Notes: generated by a model not told the origin, from the letters alone. Shown: positions 34,950 to 46,870, numbered from the stretch's first letter. The stretch: DNA of 64,000 nt from Nectonema munidae (GCA_030549495.1 JAUIRK010000235.1:682001-746000); one strand, 5' to 3'. Numbers and translations: made by a program.

Positions 34950-37410
34950 AAGACGTGCATTACCTTGGTAATAGTGAGCCCTCATTTATCCGACAGTTGA
35001 TGATTCGATAATCCCACTATCCGATGCAGTATTGATTAGGAGCTAAAAGATTTTTCTCAGACTCTCATCTCACTAATTGCCAACAAGCCTGGTTCATATC
35101 AAATGAATTGGTTCGGTGGATTGATTACTCTGTAGTGTGTGCTGAGATACTTTTTTTAAAGTTTTTTAGCATTTTTCTGAGTTGTAAAAACACGGCGTCA
35201 TAAATTTTTATATAGAACTTAACGACTAAAGGGACTTTATTTGAACGGTGAGGCTAAAGTGAGCTGCGGAGAAATGCGCAGACAGAAAGCATCATAAAAT
35301 AAAAAATACTTGGAAAACAAGTATTAAATTAAAAAATATACTAAAATCAATTTACATAAAAAAGGATATAACAAAAATTTATTAAAAACTTTTACTCAAG
35401 TTGATTATTTAATTTCCAAGAAAAATTAGCTGACATTTTAGAGAAGTTTATAAAAAATATTATGTCTGTTTACCAAGAAAGTAAAATATAAAAGAATGAT
35501 AAAAAAAATTTTAATCAAATATTTGTAAAAAATATTATTAAATTTTTTCTCACCCAAAAATTTTAAGATGAAGAAAGAAGAAGAAGAAATTTATTATAGT
35601 AAATACGGTAAGTATATATAAGAAAGTATACTTATTATAATTGTGCATACAAGGTGCTATTAGATATAAGAAATTATAAGTTCTCTTATATTATTTGATC
35701 ATCATCACTAAGCGTACACTCTGTGGAAGACCGGTTTCGGCTATTGAAACCTTATCAGTTCCACTTTGGTGTTCAAACTATGAGGTTTGAACTGACGTCC
35801 AGTGGCTATGCGTGAGCATCAACTAACTTGCCGTCAACACTTAGCTTTGAGTAAAAAGTCTCACCCAATGTAGAATGTACTATAAGTAAATTTGTCATTA
35901 TTATTATTATTACTATTTTTCCATTTTTTTCTTATAATTAAAATCTTAAAAAAAAGATAAAAAATCTTTTGATGGGTTATTAGTTTTATCATTATATTTT
36001 ACCCAAATACACCCAAACAGATGAAAACAAATGTAAATATTCAAAGAATAAATTAAATATACATAGAAGAATTATTCCCAGGATAAAACTAATATAAATT
36101 ATATTGAATTATAAAAAAATAATCTTTTTTTTTAATTAAAATTGTTTATATTATAATAATAACTTAAAATATAATAATTATTTATAAATAATAATATAAT
36201 TGTTTTATAATAGTAAGTAAAACACAAAATAATTTTTTAATTTAAATAATTACTAATATGTGTGGCCTGGCAAGAAAATGGGTGATATAAAAATATTTAA
36301 CAATACTCTATTACCAGCGCTCTTTCAAACTTAAATATCTAGGTATCTTTTTATTTTAAGCATTTATTTAATATTTTTTTTAATTTCAAGTTCTTATTTG
36401 TAAATAAAGAACGTATTCGGGTAAAAAGTCCTACCGTGTTTTTATGAATTCTCTATTATTTAAGTTTTTAGACAAGGAAAAAGTTCTTTAGGAGAGTGCT
36501 AATATATCTGCCCACTGGCCGTTCTAGGCAATAATATTAGTGGGGCTTCATTGGGTCGTTAATTTTTGAACTATGAGATAACATTAAGTTTGATTTTTAA
36601 AAAATTTTTAGTTACTTAAAAAACGTTTTTTAAGCCGAGTATAAATGTATATACAATTTTAAAACACTTCGCATTGGGATGAGAAATGTGTAAAGTCTGT
36701 TTTCGAATCAATCAAAACAGAAATTGGCTTTAGCTCAAATGGATCAAAAAAATTAGGAGATTTAGGTAACAAACAGTTAACTGATTGAAACTAATTTATA
36801 TTTTTCTATAAAATTTTTAAACCTATTTGTTGCTTGATTGATAACTGAATCGAGAGAGATATAAAAAATTCTTTTCAAACTAAGCTTTTCATCCAAACCT
36901 TTGTTCATCATTAGAAAAATGTAAATTTAAAGAGTAATCAGCCACTTTTTTTGGTAAGAATTTTTCCGCGACTCTTTATATTTCCCCTATAATACTTGGA
37001 AATATATATATTTCGGAAAAAGTTTAATCCAAATTTTCTATCTTTACTTCAATCATAGAATGAATGAGATCACAAGTTTGGGCAAATCACTCGAGATGAT
37101 TTTTTATTAATTGTGTCTGAAAAAGTGTATTTGCATGAAACCTTCGAGAATTTCTTTAACAAGGAAGGCAATAACAAATTTTTTCAAACTTACAATAAAT
37201 TTCTTCACAACTAGCTAAACATTGGTATTTGGATTTTAAACATAGCTTAAAATTTAAGACACAAAATTTACACTTATACGTTCTTTTTTCATGTGTTTAT
37301 AATTTACATCCATTTAAAAATGAATAAACTTGAATTCATTTAGAAAAAAAATTAAGTTAAATGTATTTTTATTGACAAGGCTATAATGTACTATAAAATA
37401 GTTAAAAGAA
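34950..37410. other. Long AT-rich stretch without genes
   Basis: At 35700-35860 there is a non-AT-rich block containing GAAGACCGGTTTCGGCTATT, a GTTCAAAC/GTTTGAAC hairpin (35771-35790) and GCGTGAGCATCAAC. It resembles repeat ends seen in arthropod retroelement tails. Otherwise nothing was recognised. Confidence 0.4.
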
Positions 37411-37414
37411 ATTA

Positions 37415-37485
37415 GGTTTGAACCCAGGATGATCTGGAACGTTAACTTACTCTCTAACCTACTTACCCATGCTTATCCCATTTAG
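37415..37485 (-). repeat. tRNA-derived SINE-like sequence
   Basis: On the minus strand a D-arm-like segment (GGGTAAGTAGGTTAGAG) is followed ~33 nt later by GGGTTCAAACC, a good Pol III B box, then a T run. The T-stem and acceptor stem do not pair properly, so a working tRNA is unlikely. Confidence 0.4.
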
Positions 37486-37489
37486 AATT

Positions 37490-40080
37490 AAAATTTTAAT
37501 GATGCATAAATGTTTCATTTGATAAAAAACTGATAAAACTTACTTTGTTAAATAAACTAGAGCAATATGATAAAAATATAATGTTTTGAAAGAAACAATA
37601 ACAATTTTAATCAAAAAAGATAAAGAGAAAAAGATAAACTTTAAAAAAGGATTTAATTATTTTTACATTTTTTTTAGTCTCTTACCTCTTTAACAAACTC
37701 TTCTAACTAATTTTAAAGTTCTCAAAAAAAATTATATCTGCTATTCTTTGCGGAAAAAGTGAACTTTTTGAATGTGGATTTTCAAAAAGAAATGAAGTGG
37801 TTGAGAAACAATAGTCTGTGTATAGAGAAAAATGCGTTGTCTTGTCTACTAATACTGATGTAAATGGGCAGATTGATTGATGAAAACACTGGACAGAAAG
37901 TATTAAGGTACATTTTTTAGTATTTTATTAATTACCCTTTATTTACGTTCATTTTTGCCACATCTGAAGTTTTACTAGCTTCTTTGTTTTTGCTTCATCA
38001 CTTTATCTGTTTTGCTCCATCATTTAATCATTGCAAATGCATGTGTGGGCTTAGCATTTTATTATTTTCTCACACTTCTAAGCGAAAAGAAAACATATGA
38101 TATATTTTCCAAGCCATATCAATACAGATTACCTTTTCATGAAAGAAATGATCATGAATGGTAGATGTTTGTCATATTTTTTTTGTGTAACGAAAAAATT
38201 TTCAAGGGAACTTGAAAAATAAATTAGGAGGGGGGCTTAAGAAATAGGTGAGAGGGAGGGGGTGGGCCCTAAAATTTAATAGGTAGTGCGGTCTCTGCCT
38301 CTGTCCCTAATTGGAAAAAAACCAAAATTTAAAATTAGAATATCTCCTTACTTTTTGTAATAGTCCAAATTATAGATACAAGTCTTAATTTGAATTTTTT
38401 GATCAATTTTATTGTTCAATAATTTTGTTTTATTTTCTTAATTCTTAAATAATTTCTTACTGATAAATAAAATAAAAGATTTTGAATTTTATATTTTTAA
38501 ATGATATAACCGTAGATTATCCCAATGTTCCCTAATCGTAACATATCATACATAGAAATAAAAATTATTTTTTCTTAGACTTATATTTTGAACTTATTAT
38601 ATAACAAAAAAATTTTTTTAGACATCAACATTAATGAACCATTCACACCTGCACAGTCGCTAAACATTTATGTTCTCCAGCCTGCCAATAAAAATACAGA
38701 TTTCGTTATATGAAATTTATTTACTTACTCCAAGAAGATAAATCTATATTTTCCATAAAATATATTCTTCTTTCCTTGCACGATGTTGCCAAATTTACAA
38801 GCTTCAATCGGTTAATAACTTAGTTATTTTAGGAGTCTAATAATGTGAAATAATCAGCACTACTATGCCACCTAAACATCATAGAATTTCAAAGCAAAAA
38901 TTTTGTTAAAACCTTACAATGAACCTTACGTTTTTGAACAGATCCGAAACCCCTTTTTCTAAAATGAAAAGGCTTTAAAACTTAAAAAATTTTAAACAGT
39001 CTTTTCGTAATTCAACTTATTCTTACCGGGTAATGTGCGATTGCCTGTAAACCAACATAGGTGGCTTATGTTTTGTGGCACATCAAAAACAACTTATTCT
39101 TAATTTTTTTGTTGGTAAACAGACATTTAATTTATTTATGAAACTCTCTAAAATGACTGCCAAATTTTTTAAAAAAAATTGGAGTGAAAGTTTTAAATAA
39201 TTTTTTACTATTATTGTTTTTTGGATGTAAAAATTTGACTTTAGTATATATTCAAATTTTTGTATTGCTATTTTAAGTAGTTTTCATTTTATGTTGCTTT
39301 TTTTCTTGTTTAATTATAATTTTTTGTAGTCTCTATCGCATCCAATGGAAAAATAATAAAGGGGTGACGCGATTCTGGTTCTAATTCTAGTACCCCGATT
39401 AATTAATATGAAATAAAAGCTTCATTTAATTTGCATGATTACAATGATATAATGGGAAAAAAATTTGAATAAGAAATCTATCCAATTTTTTACTCATCTC
39501 ATTAAAAATATTTTATAAGACTCTTATTATACTTTATTACTTAGATATGGCCGCCTCAGAAACAAATTTAAGGGAAGACCTAAAAGTGGTCAATTATATG
39601 AGTTCATGAATTATTAGAACTTCTAACTCATTATTAATACGGAATAAATGAGTTTGTTGTTTGAATCCATAATAATAAACATAACTTTACATTAATATTA
39701 GTTTTAAATCTCAATTTATTAAAAGTTGTTATTAAATTGAAGAGCTTAATATTATGAAAAATTTTAGAAAGAAGGAAAAGGAGGTAAATTCAAGCGGCTT
39801 TTGTGCTTCTTAAAATAAGGTAAATGTACATAGAAAATAAGACAATTATTTCTAAAATAGAGAGATAAAGCCGTGATGACATGTTTTTTACTACATAAAT
39901 TGTGATAAACTAGTTTTCCGATTCATTACTGTTGTATACCATATATATTTAGTATAATACTGCTGGATTTTGGCATTATCAATCCTGAACAAAAATAATA
40001 TGAAAAATACTAAAAGGCTAAGAGATTAGTTTTTATATCAAACAAGAGATAACGCTCTACATTTAGAGCTAAATTTTTTT
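37490..40080. other. Long AT-rich stretch without genes
   Basis: A purine-rich patch lies at 38225-38270 (runs of G in AGGAGGGGGG and GAGGGAGGGGG). No gene or element was assigned. Confidence 0.4.
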
Positions 40081-40089
40081 TAATTTCTT

Positions 40090-40790
40090 TTTTTGACATA
40101 TAAAATAAGCTATGTTTTTGGCAACCAAGTGCTTTCGATGAACATCGGGTACAACTTTTTGTTAATAGGCACTAAATGTGCAATATCTTCCTATCATAGC
40201 AGCAGCGCCATCTGTCGCACAAGCAATACTTTTTTCAATGGAATATTATTTTTTAAAATTGATTCACCTTTAGTGTTGCCTGTTAATTTTGAAGCAAAAA
40301 GTAATTCTTGACACATACTATTAATATTAAGAAATCTTACAAACGCCATCAAAAGAGCTGAATTATCAGGTAAAGTTGCTTCATCTATTTGGATTGAAAA
40401 TTCATTCATCTGCCGTTTTGAAGCTAATTGGATCCTAACATCAGCTGCCTTTTCATCAATCCGTCTTGAAACTGATGAGTTACTCAAAGAAATAACATTA
40501 TCCATTTTTCTGTCCACTTTGGTTCATCACTGTTGAAAGTACTATAGTTACTGAAGGCATGCTTAAAGATTCACCGATAGTAGGAGGCCTACCTTTGTCT
40601 ATTTTTGCGTAAACATTTTATCCAGAGTCATCCTTCTTTGAAACTCACCACTTAATCTTTCAAATAATCAAGTGGCTTTTTTTTCTTGTCTTGATGCGCA
40701 GTTTCGAGATGTTTTTTAGTGTGCTAGGACGTCATTTGAAAACGTAGACTTGCATAAAAGACACAGGCATAGCTTAACTTTGATTGAGGA
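40090..40790 (-). pseudogene. hAT transposase remnant, ZBED5-like
   Basis: On the minus strand: a BED-finger piece near 40660-40780 ('KKHLETAHQDKKKKPLDY', with the His pair), then the frame 40194-40517 with 'VISLSNSSVSRRIDEKAADVRIQL', 'FSIQIDEATLPDNSALLMAFVRFLN' (first acidic motif) and 'LLFASKLTGNTKGESI'. In another frame near 40090-40210 follows 'DGAAAMIG' (second acidic motif) and 'HRKHLVAKNI'. This is the ZBED5/FAM200 hAT clade, the same as the scrap at 11.2-12.05 kb. The C-terminal half is absent here, while only the C-terminal half is present there. Confidence 0.8.
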
Positions 40791-40819
40791 TTAATAAAAC
40801 CAGAGGTCAAATATTCAAT

Positions 40820-41540
40820 AGAATGTGATCTTTTTTCACTTAAATTGATTTTCTATTTTAGTCTAAAATGATAAGAACAATTTTTCAACAAAGTTTGATG
40901 AAATTTTGTTACAATAATTTTGATAAATTTATTTAAAAAATTACAACCTTAAATATTGTAGTTATAACAATAAATCAAAATTTTTACAAGTGCAAAAACT
41001 TTTGTATCAGTGAAGATAGATACTTTTATATTTTCATAAGTATTAAAAAAAATTCAGTTTTTTGGAGACTTGTCTTGAATATTGCTTATTTTACTACATC
41101 ATATAATCCGTAAAAATATAATTTTTTATCCCACTTCTTTTAACAAAAAGTTTTATTATTTATTCAAAATCTTTATACTGCTAAAATAAACTTAAAAGAT
41201 CGTTTGTCAAGTGACTAAATAAAGAGTACCATCCCCTAATTTCACAGTTAATTTTATTTTAACAATAAAGATTAAATGATTGTTGTACCTTACTCTGTCA
41301 CTTCTGAATTGTCGATAGTTGGAACTTACCTACGATTTTTCATTTTTTTTTCAAACAACTTCATGCAAAGGCCTTATGGGAGTTTAAGGGGATTTTTTTG
41401 TCGCTGGTCTTTTTAAAATTGAAATTTGCTTATGCATTTTATTACATATTTTAAAAATGTTTTTATTAGTGAATTTTGTACAGTGGCTATTGCCATTAAA
41501 ATTGAATCAAATTAACATTCAACTAATTAACTAACTAGGT
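40820..41540. other. AT-rich intergenic stretch, nothing recognised
   Basis: No supported feature. Confidence 0.4.
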
Positions 41541-41550
41541 TAGTCTACGC

Positions 41551-41787
41551 CAGCGTTATTCGAACTGCGGGTCCCGACCCTTGAGTGCGTCGCGTGAAAA
41601 ATAAAATGGGTCGTGACAAAAAAGAAAGGACATCAAGGGTGAGCAAAGTGAAGAAAATCGAAGAGTATTAATATTTTGTTCATACAAATAAATAAAGCGA
41701 TGTGCAGATCATAAAAAGTCTTATTACACCTAAGTATTGTGGGTCGCGATGCAAACTGTGCTTCTTGCTATTTTCTGAAAAACGCTG
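41551..41787. mobile_element. hAT MITE (Charlie-type ends) with 8-bp target duplication
   Basis: Starts CAGCGTTATTCGAACTGCGG, followed by GTCCCGACCC, a variant of the widespread CAGNGTTTCTCAAACTGTGG...GTCGCGACC terminus. The right end is its inverse, ending ACGCTG. GTCTACGC flanks it exactly on both sides (41543-41550 and 41788-41795). No coding frame; 237 bp, non-autonomous. Confidence 0.9.
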
Positions 41788-41799
41788 GTCTACGCCAAA

Positions 41800-42520
41800 G
41801 GGCACGCGCCAAAATAGGCCATTCCGTCAGGCAAATTATTTTGTGTCTGTATAGAGAGTAGGTTAGTTCGGCCTCTAAATAGTATTGGCCTTTCTATGCG
41901 TGTTCCAGCGTTTGTTTGTTATCAGTTTGTGGTTATGTTTGTGTGTGTGTGTGTGAATGTGTAATATGTAGGGGGAGGTGAATATGTTACGTGTACTCAA
42001 TAATTTACATCCCATTAAAATTTTATTATCTGTTAAATGGAGTTCCAAAAGCAACGAATGACAGTCTAAAAATTCATTTGATACTTTTTTCTGCAGTAAA
42101 CTTGAAACTTTGAAAACTACCAAAAATCTTTCGCTCAAATTTTTGAAGTGGGTCATAATTTTTTTTATAAATCCTCCAATCAATCCTGGATTGACTGAAG
42201 AAGAGTCTGGCAATGAAGAAGATTGTCATATGAATCATTTATCGTCAAATTAATTATGTGCACAAACAGTAGTTGTATCAGAATACAAAGCTGTCAGATT
42301 ATTATCAAAACCAAATTAGGAACTCTGGTTGTAATGTTATGGTTTTTGATAATTTTTTGACATTAAAAGATCAAAAGATTTAGCTACTATATTTTCCTCA
42401 TCAACGGGCTACTTGTCTATATCTACAGATACAGATGATATATTATTTGTTACAAGTAGTTTTGGGGTTCATTATTTTAAAAATTCGGTCTCAACCAGAA
42501 AGCAGTTTCACTGTGAAATC
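41800..42520. other. Intergenic stretch with GT microsatellite
   Basis: A (GT)n run lies at 41941-41955. A 112-codon frame on the minus strand (42213-41875) has no recognisable family features and ends through the microsatellite, so I do not call it a gene. Confidence 0.35.
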
Positions 42521-42524
42521 TTAG

Positions 42525-42700
42525 AATATACATTTTTCAATTTTAGTTCGTTCTTTTTTAATTTAAGTTCGTTCTTTTCCAATTTAGTTCGTCCTTTTTC
42601 AATTTTAAGTTCGTCCTTTTTTAGTTTAAGTTCGTCTTTTTATAATTTAAGTTCGTCCTTTTCCAATTTCAGTGACTTTTTTATTATTAAAGTTAGTGCT
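42525..42700 (-). repeat. 21-bp coding minisatellite, heptad coiled-coil copy A
   Basis: Six repeats of about 21 bp begin at 42546, 42567, 42587, 42609, 42630 and 42651. The minus strand encodes E-L-K-L-x-K-[ND] heptads, an ideal coiled-coil pattern. One 20-bp and one 22-bp spacing are adjacent and cancel, so the frame is kept overall. One TAA interrupts it. It is homologous, in opposite orientation, to the copy at 46874-47487. Confidence 0.7.
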
Positions 42701-43321
42701 TTTTTAATTAATTTTTCATTTTTTAGTAGTTTACATCTTTGTTAATATTTTTGTAATTTTGATTAATTTCTTATTTGAAAAAATGATTTTTTAATGAAAA
42801 ATGTTAATAATTTTTTTATTAGCGTGTAGATCAGGGGTGCAAAAACACAGTCGCGCCTTGCAACCGTAACTTGCAATGTTCTCAGAATAATAGTCATATG
42901 CCGGAGTCATAAAAATTTTTGACGCAACTATACCTTAACAACATTGTAAAATCGACGTGACGGGGTGGCAATAATATGCGATATAAGTGTGTCTACTTTA
43001 ACTTATTTTGGAAAAACTGAATCAATTTTTTTATTCAAGTTTCATAAAGCATAGTAATATCTTCACTCGCAGCTACGTGTTATTCTGAGGAATATAATAT
43101 CGGTAATATTCATTTCAATCATCGAAAATATTATAGTTCGACAATTAAACGTATTTTTCGGTCATAAGACATACCACTATTTTTTGTTTAAAATTACAAG
43201 AAAAAATATTGTAGAATTGTTGTTGAAAATAATTTAACTTGGCGCAAAAATTATTCTTTGAACTCAAGCACTAAATAAATCCTTTAAATTTAAACAGATT
43301 TTTTTGAAAACTATCAAAATA

Positions 43322-43352
43322 TTAGATTGTTCGAAAAGTTCGTGCCGATTTT
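43322..43352 (+). repeat. mariner-like terminal repeat scrap
   Basis: TTAGATTGTTCGAAAAGTTC followed by GTGCCGATTTT resembles the outer end of mariner elements (TTAGGT...GTGCCGATTTT type), preceded by TA. No opposite end or transposase was found. Confidence 0.45.
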
Positions 43353-43496
43353 TAGCATCATAGTTCATGCTTCGACACACGTAAGAACCTGTCGGATTAT
43401 CAACAAATATTACATTTAAATTGTAAAGGCATTTAATTATCTTTTCATATTTTTTAAAAATTAAAACAAAAGTTTTGTAGCAAAATGGTTCACATG

Positions 43497-43966
43497 GTTG
43501 CTACTATTTCCCCATAAACACACAATAGCTGTTACATTAGTCTTAGACAAATGCAATATTAGACAGCTGTTTCAAATACCTACGCATCGTCATGTTCAGA
43601 ACTTGTACCTACATTTTTTTTACAAAATTCACGGCATAGTTGCAATAATGGTAGTGTAGTAATAAAAAATAGCCATTTTTAGCCATCAATAATGAAAATA
43701 TCCACTTTTAAAAATAGAGTTGCATAAGTACAAGGTCAAGTTTTTGTATAAGTACAAGAAAATATGATAAGCAATGAACTGAGAGTTAATACTACGCCTA
43801 CGGTATCATTGCAACTATGCGGTGAAGTTTCTAGAAAAAAACAATACTTACAAGTTTTGAACATGACGATGCATACGTATTTGAAGTAGCTGTTTCTAAC
43901 ATTTCATTATTGGTATAAGACTCTAATGTAACAGCTAATGCGTGTTTGTGGGGAAGTAGTAGCAAC
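43497..43966. mobile_element. 470-bp fold-back element with long inverted arms
   Basis: Left arm 43497-43674 and right arm ~43785-43966 are inverted copies sharing GTTGCTACT, AGCTGTTACATTAG, GCATCGTCATGTTC and GGCATAGTTGCAAT, in mirrored order. Pairing is interrupted by small indels. No coding frame. It lies inside the hAT at 42832-45350. No clear target duplication could be fixed, so the superfamily is open. Confidence 0.75.
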
Positions 43967-44120
43967 TTCTGCTTACATCACATGACTTTGAAGACATGTC
44001 ATGTCACTTTTGCTTCAGTTTATGAAAACAGTTGCTAAAATTAATATTAACACAGCAAATTTTTTATTATCATTAGCTTATTTTTATCCATTTATTCATC
44101 TACTCTTTTGTTTTTTAAGG

Positions 44121-44178
44121 TTTTAAAGTGATTTTACTGTGTTGGTGTTTTTTTTAAAGTGACTTTACTGTGTTGGCG
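44121..44178 (+). repeat. 29-bp imperfect tandem duplication
   Basis: TTTTAAAGTGATTTTACTG and TTTTAAAGTGACTTTACTG, each followed by TGTTGG, lie end to end just upstream of the hAT coding start. Confidence 0.7.
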
Positions 44179-44259
44179 AATTTGAATAATAAATTATTAT
44201 AAAAAAGTGGAAACCCTCATATTCGAATTTTAAATTGATTTTTTTGGTCACCCTTTAAA

Positions 44260-45063
44260 ATGAAGCGGCAAGAAACACTTCTTAAGCTTTTCACAAAGAG
44301 ACAAAATGAAGACAGTGATTCAGATGATCATTGCATTTCTGATTATCAGATGAAATGTACAAATATAGAAGAGCCCATGGTTGCCATTGAAGAAAGGAAA
44401 AAGCAGAAAACTGCTCAGCATGGGAGCAAAAATTACCTCCCTTATAATTTTCAAGCTTCGTATGCCAGGGAATTTGCTGATTGGATTGCAATTAAAAGAT
44501 ATGCCAATAATCAAGTATTGGAAGTGACATGTAACTGGTGCTGTAGTTTCAAGAAACAAGCAGACACATTATCAAAATTTATTTTGGGCTATAAAGATTC
44601 ATTCAAAAAAGTAACTTTTAAGATTCATGAAAGAAGTGTGTCCCACAGAAACTGTGAACGATTATACAAGGACGAGAAGAATCTAGAAGATACACCACTG
44701 GCTAAGTGTATGTTGAAAATGGACATGGAAGAGATGGAAAACCTCAAAAAACTTTCATTGCCTATTGGAATAAGCCATACAGTGATTTTGAGAAGCAAAT
44801 TGAACTTATCAGGTAATTGGGAATTAGAGTCAAAGAAAAATATGTGAACAGGACAATGTGCACAGAAAATATTACCTTTCCCTCGAAAGAAACTTGTGGA
44901 AGACATTTCAAAGTCTCCTTGTGTTAGCCTTCTATTTGATGGTTCCACTGACATTTCAGTTTCAGCATATGTTATTGTGTATATGCGCTACATCGCTGAG
45001 GGGACTGTTGTAGAACTGCATCAAAACAGACCTCAGATCAAGACTGACAACAGCCAACCTTGA
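44260..45063 (+). pseudogene. hAT transposase N-terminal half, ZNF862/TTF-finger type
   Basis: From ATG 44260 the frame runs 195 codons to a TGA (44845-44847), then continues in the same frame to 45063. The start carries an acidic Lys/Asp-rich tail. A finger-like region ('VLEVTCNWCCSF...FKIHERSVSHRNCERL') has Cys and His pairs. Beyond the stop comes 'VEDISKSPCVSLLFDGSTDISVSAYVIVYMRYI', the FDGSTD first acidic motif of ZNF862-like hAT transposases. The remaining catalytic core and dimerisation domain are deleted before the element's right end. Confidence 0.75.
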
Positions 45064-45600
45064 TTTCCTCATGCTTGTCGCCTCAGTGGTGCTTCCGTTA
45101 AGGACTTTGGTCCAAATGGAAGTAATAGACTATGGCATTCATCACGTGGGCAGAAACTTGTACATTGTGACTGCACTATTTTTCTATTTTTAAAAATGTT
45201 TACTATACATGTTAAGTAAGAAATAAATAGCATGCTTCCTTTCTAAAGTAATTGCATTTTAATTATTTTAATACATTTGGCGTACGAATGATGTATGGCA
45301 AAGGTTATATGTAAGTGCCACTAAACTTAACAAAAATCTTTGCGCCCCTGGTGTAGATTAAATTATCACAATTATCTATTTATCAGAAAGAGTTAATTGC
45401 ATCTAGTTATAATATATTTTATTTAACAAAAATTAAAAAATGAATTTATTATGAAAAGTTAAACGTTAAAAACAATATTTACGACAAAATTTTTATTTGT
45501 AAGCTTCGCCAGTTATCATGATTTTAAGAATGACCAAGTGTACCATTATTTACGTTGTTGAGTATAAGATGATGAAAATTGCAGCAATGCAAAGCTGAAA

Positions 45601-46200
45601 TTATTTCTTACCTTTCAAAATTAAATCAGGCATAGGAACATTATTTTGAGACATTAGTAACTTTTTTACTTTTGCTTTTATCTTTGAAAACACATTTCCA
45701 CATGGCTTCAGCATGAACGAATATGGAGAAAGATTTAAAACATAATCGTATTGAGAATTAAAAAGACTGAACATTTTGAGATCGGTGAATTCTGGCATTG
45801 TCGAGTACAACCTAAGCTCCATTTCGTATTGCACCAGCTGACTTCATTTTATTCATCAAACTTTAAACAAAATTATGAACTTTCTGATTGTTACAACTTC
45901 CATCTGAAATTATTTCATAATGCACAATTTTGAAGTGGTTCATTGCCAGAACTAATGTCACATTTCATCCACAAATACCTGGAACAACTACATTTGCTCT
46001 CCTACCCTTTTTGGAAGGCGCTTGTGAACGAGTCATGTGTAGATTTAAGCCGCTTTCATCAATAAAAACAAGGGACTCTTGTGAACTAGGAGAGTATTTT
46101 TGAAAGTCAATATCATTTCTTTGCAATATAATGTCATCTCTGTTCACAGCGTCCATTTCTTTACTTGCCTTTTTAGGCGTAACTTATAATTTATTCACAA
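45601..46200 (-). pseudogene. Tc1/IS630-like DDE transposase remnant
   Basis: Minus strand: 46156-45965 encodes 'SPSSQESLVFIDESGLNLHMTRSQAPSKKGRRANVVVPGI', with the first catalytic Asp (FIDES) followed by the R-x-G-R-A-like turn. After frame changes, 45834-45601 encodes 'YVLNLSPYSFMLKPCGNVFSKIKAKVKKLL', the family's L-P-P-Y-S-P-x-L-N-P-x-E block, where the final catalytic acidic residue is replaced by Gly. Two or more frameshifts lie between them. No terminal repeats were found. Confidence 0.75.
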
Positions 46201-46204
46201 GATA

Positions 46205-46870
46205 ATTGGGAATAGAACTTGTTGACATTTTAAGTTAAAATTTTTATTCAATCTTATCTTTCGTTTTTTTCTAAATTATATAAAGGATTGGATTCAACTA
46301 AATATTCTAAATACCACTCTTTTGTTTCCTCCATGTTTTTTGTAGACGTTAAACTTTCATCCTCATCGTTAGATTTTTGAATAAGTGTTTTTAGACGTAG
46401 GATAATTCAGGTTAAGTAGCTTTACAGCTTTTTTATTAGTTAAATTTTGGAATTTACTAATTTAATCAATTCAGACTTTTTCTAGAGAAACCTTTGAGAC
46501 ATGGGATGGAAAGTTTTACAAAAACAAAAAATAAAATGTCTTTTAGATTTCATTTAGTTGTTTCCTTTACCCTTTTGACTTTAGAACTTAAAAATTGGCA
46601 TTTTTGAAAAATCCAAACCTTCTATTTTTGTCTCCACAAAGTAAAATGTATTTTTTTAGATTTGAACTTGAATATTTCAAATAAAAACAAATGAACACAC
46701 TAATGAGTTAATTAGTAGAAGTAAAACTAATTTGAATGGAAATTTAAAAGTAATTTCAAGTTAATTTTAATAAATATATATATTCCAAACTTCATTTTAA
46801 AAACCTTATTTTTAGATCAAAATTTGTTATAATTTCTAAAATAATTTTATGACCAAACTGAAAACAGACT
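46205..46870. other. Intergenic stretch, one unassigned frame
   Basis: On the minus strand near 46258-46400 a short open segment with many E/K/D residues occurs; I cannot assign it. The rest is AT-rich. Confidence 0.3.

Larger units (their letters stand above)
42832..45350 (+). mobile_element. hAT transposon (ZNF862-like), internally deleted
   Basis: Left end CAGGGGTGCAAA (42832) and right end TTTGCGCCCCTG (to 45350) are inverted repeats. GTGTAGAT flanks both ends exactly (42824-42831 and 45351-45358), an 8-bp hAT duplication. The interior holds the N-terminal half of a transposase on the plus strand and, upstream of it, a 470-bp fold-back and a mariner-like scrap, both later insertions. The C-terminal half of the transposase is missing, so the element is non-autonomous. 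Confidence 0.9.

Noticed and set aside
41875-42213. 112-codon minus-strand frame as a host gene
   Set aside because: Half of it is translated GT repeat (HTHTHKHNH), and the rest has no recognised features.
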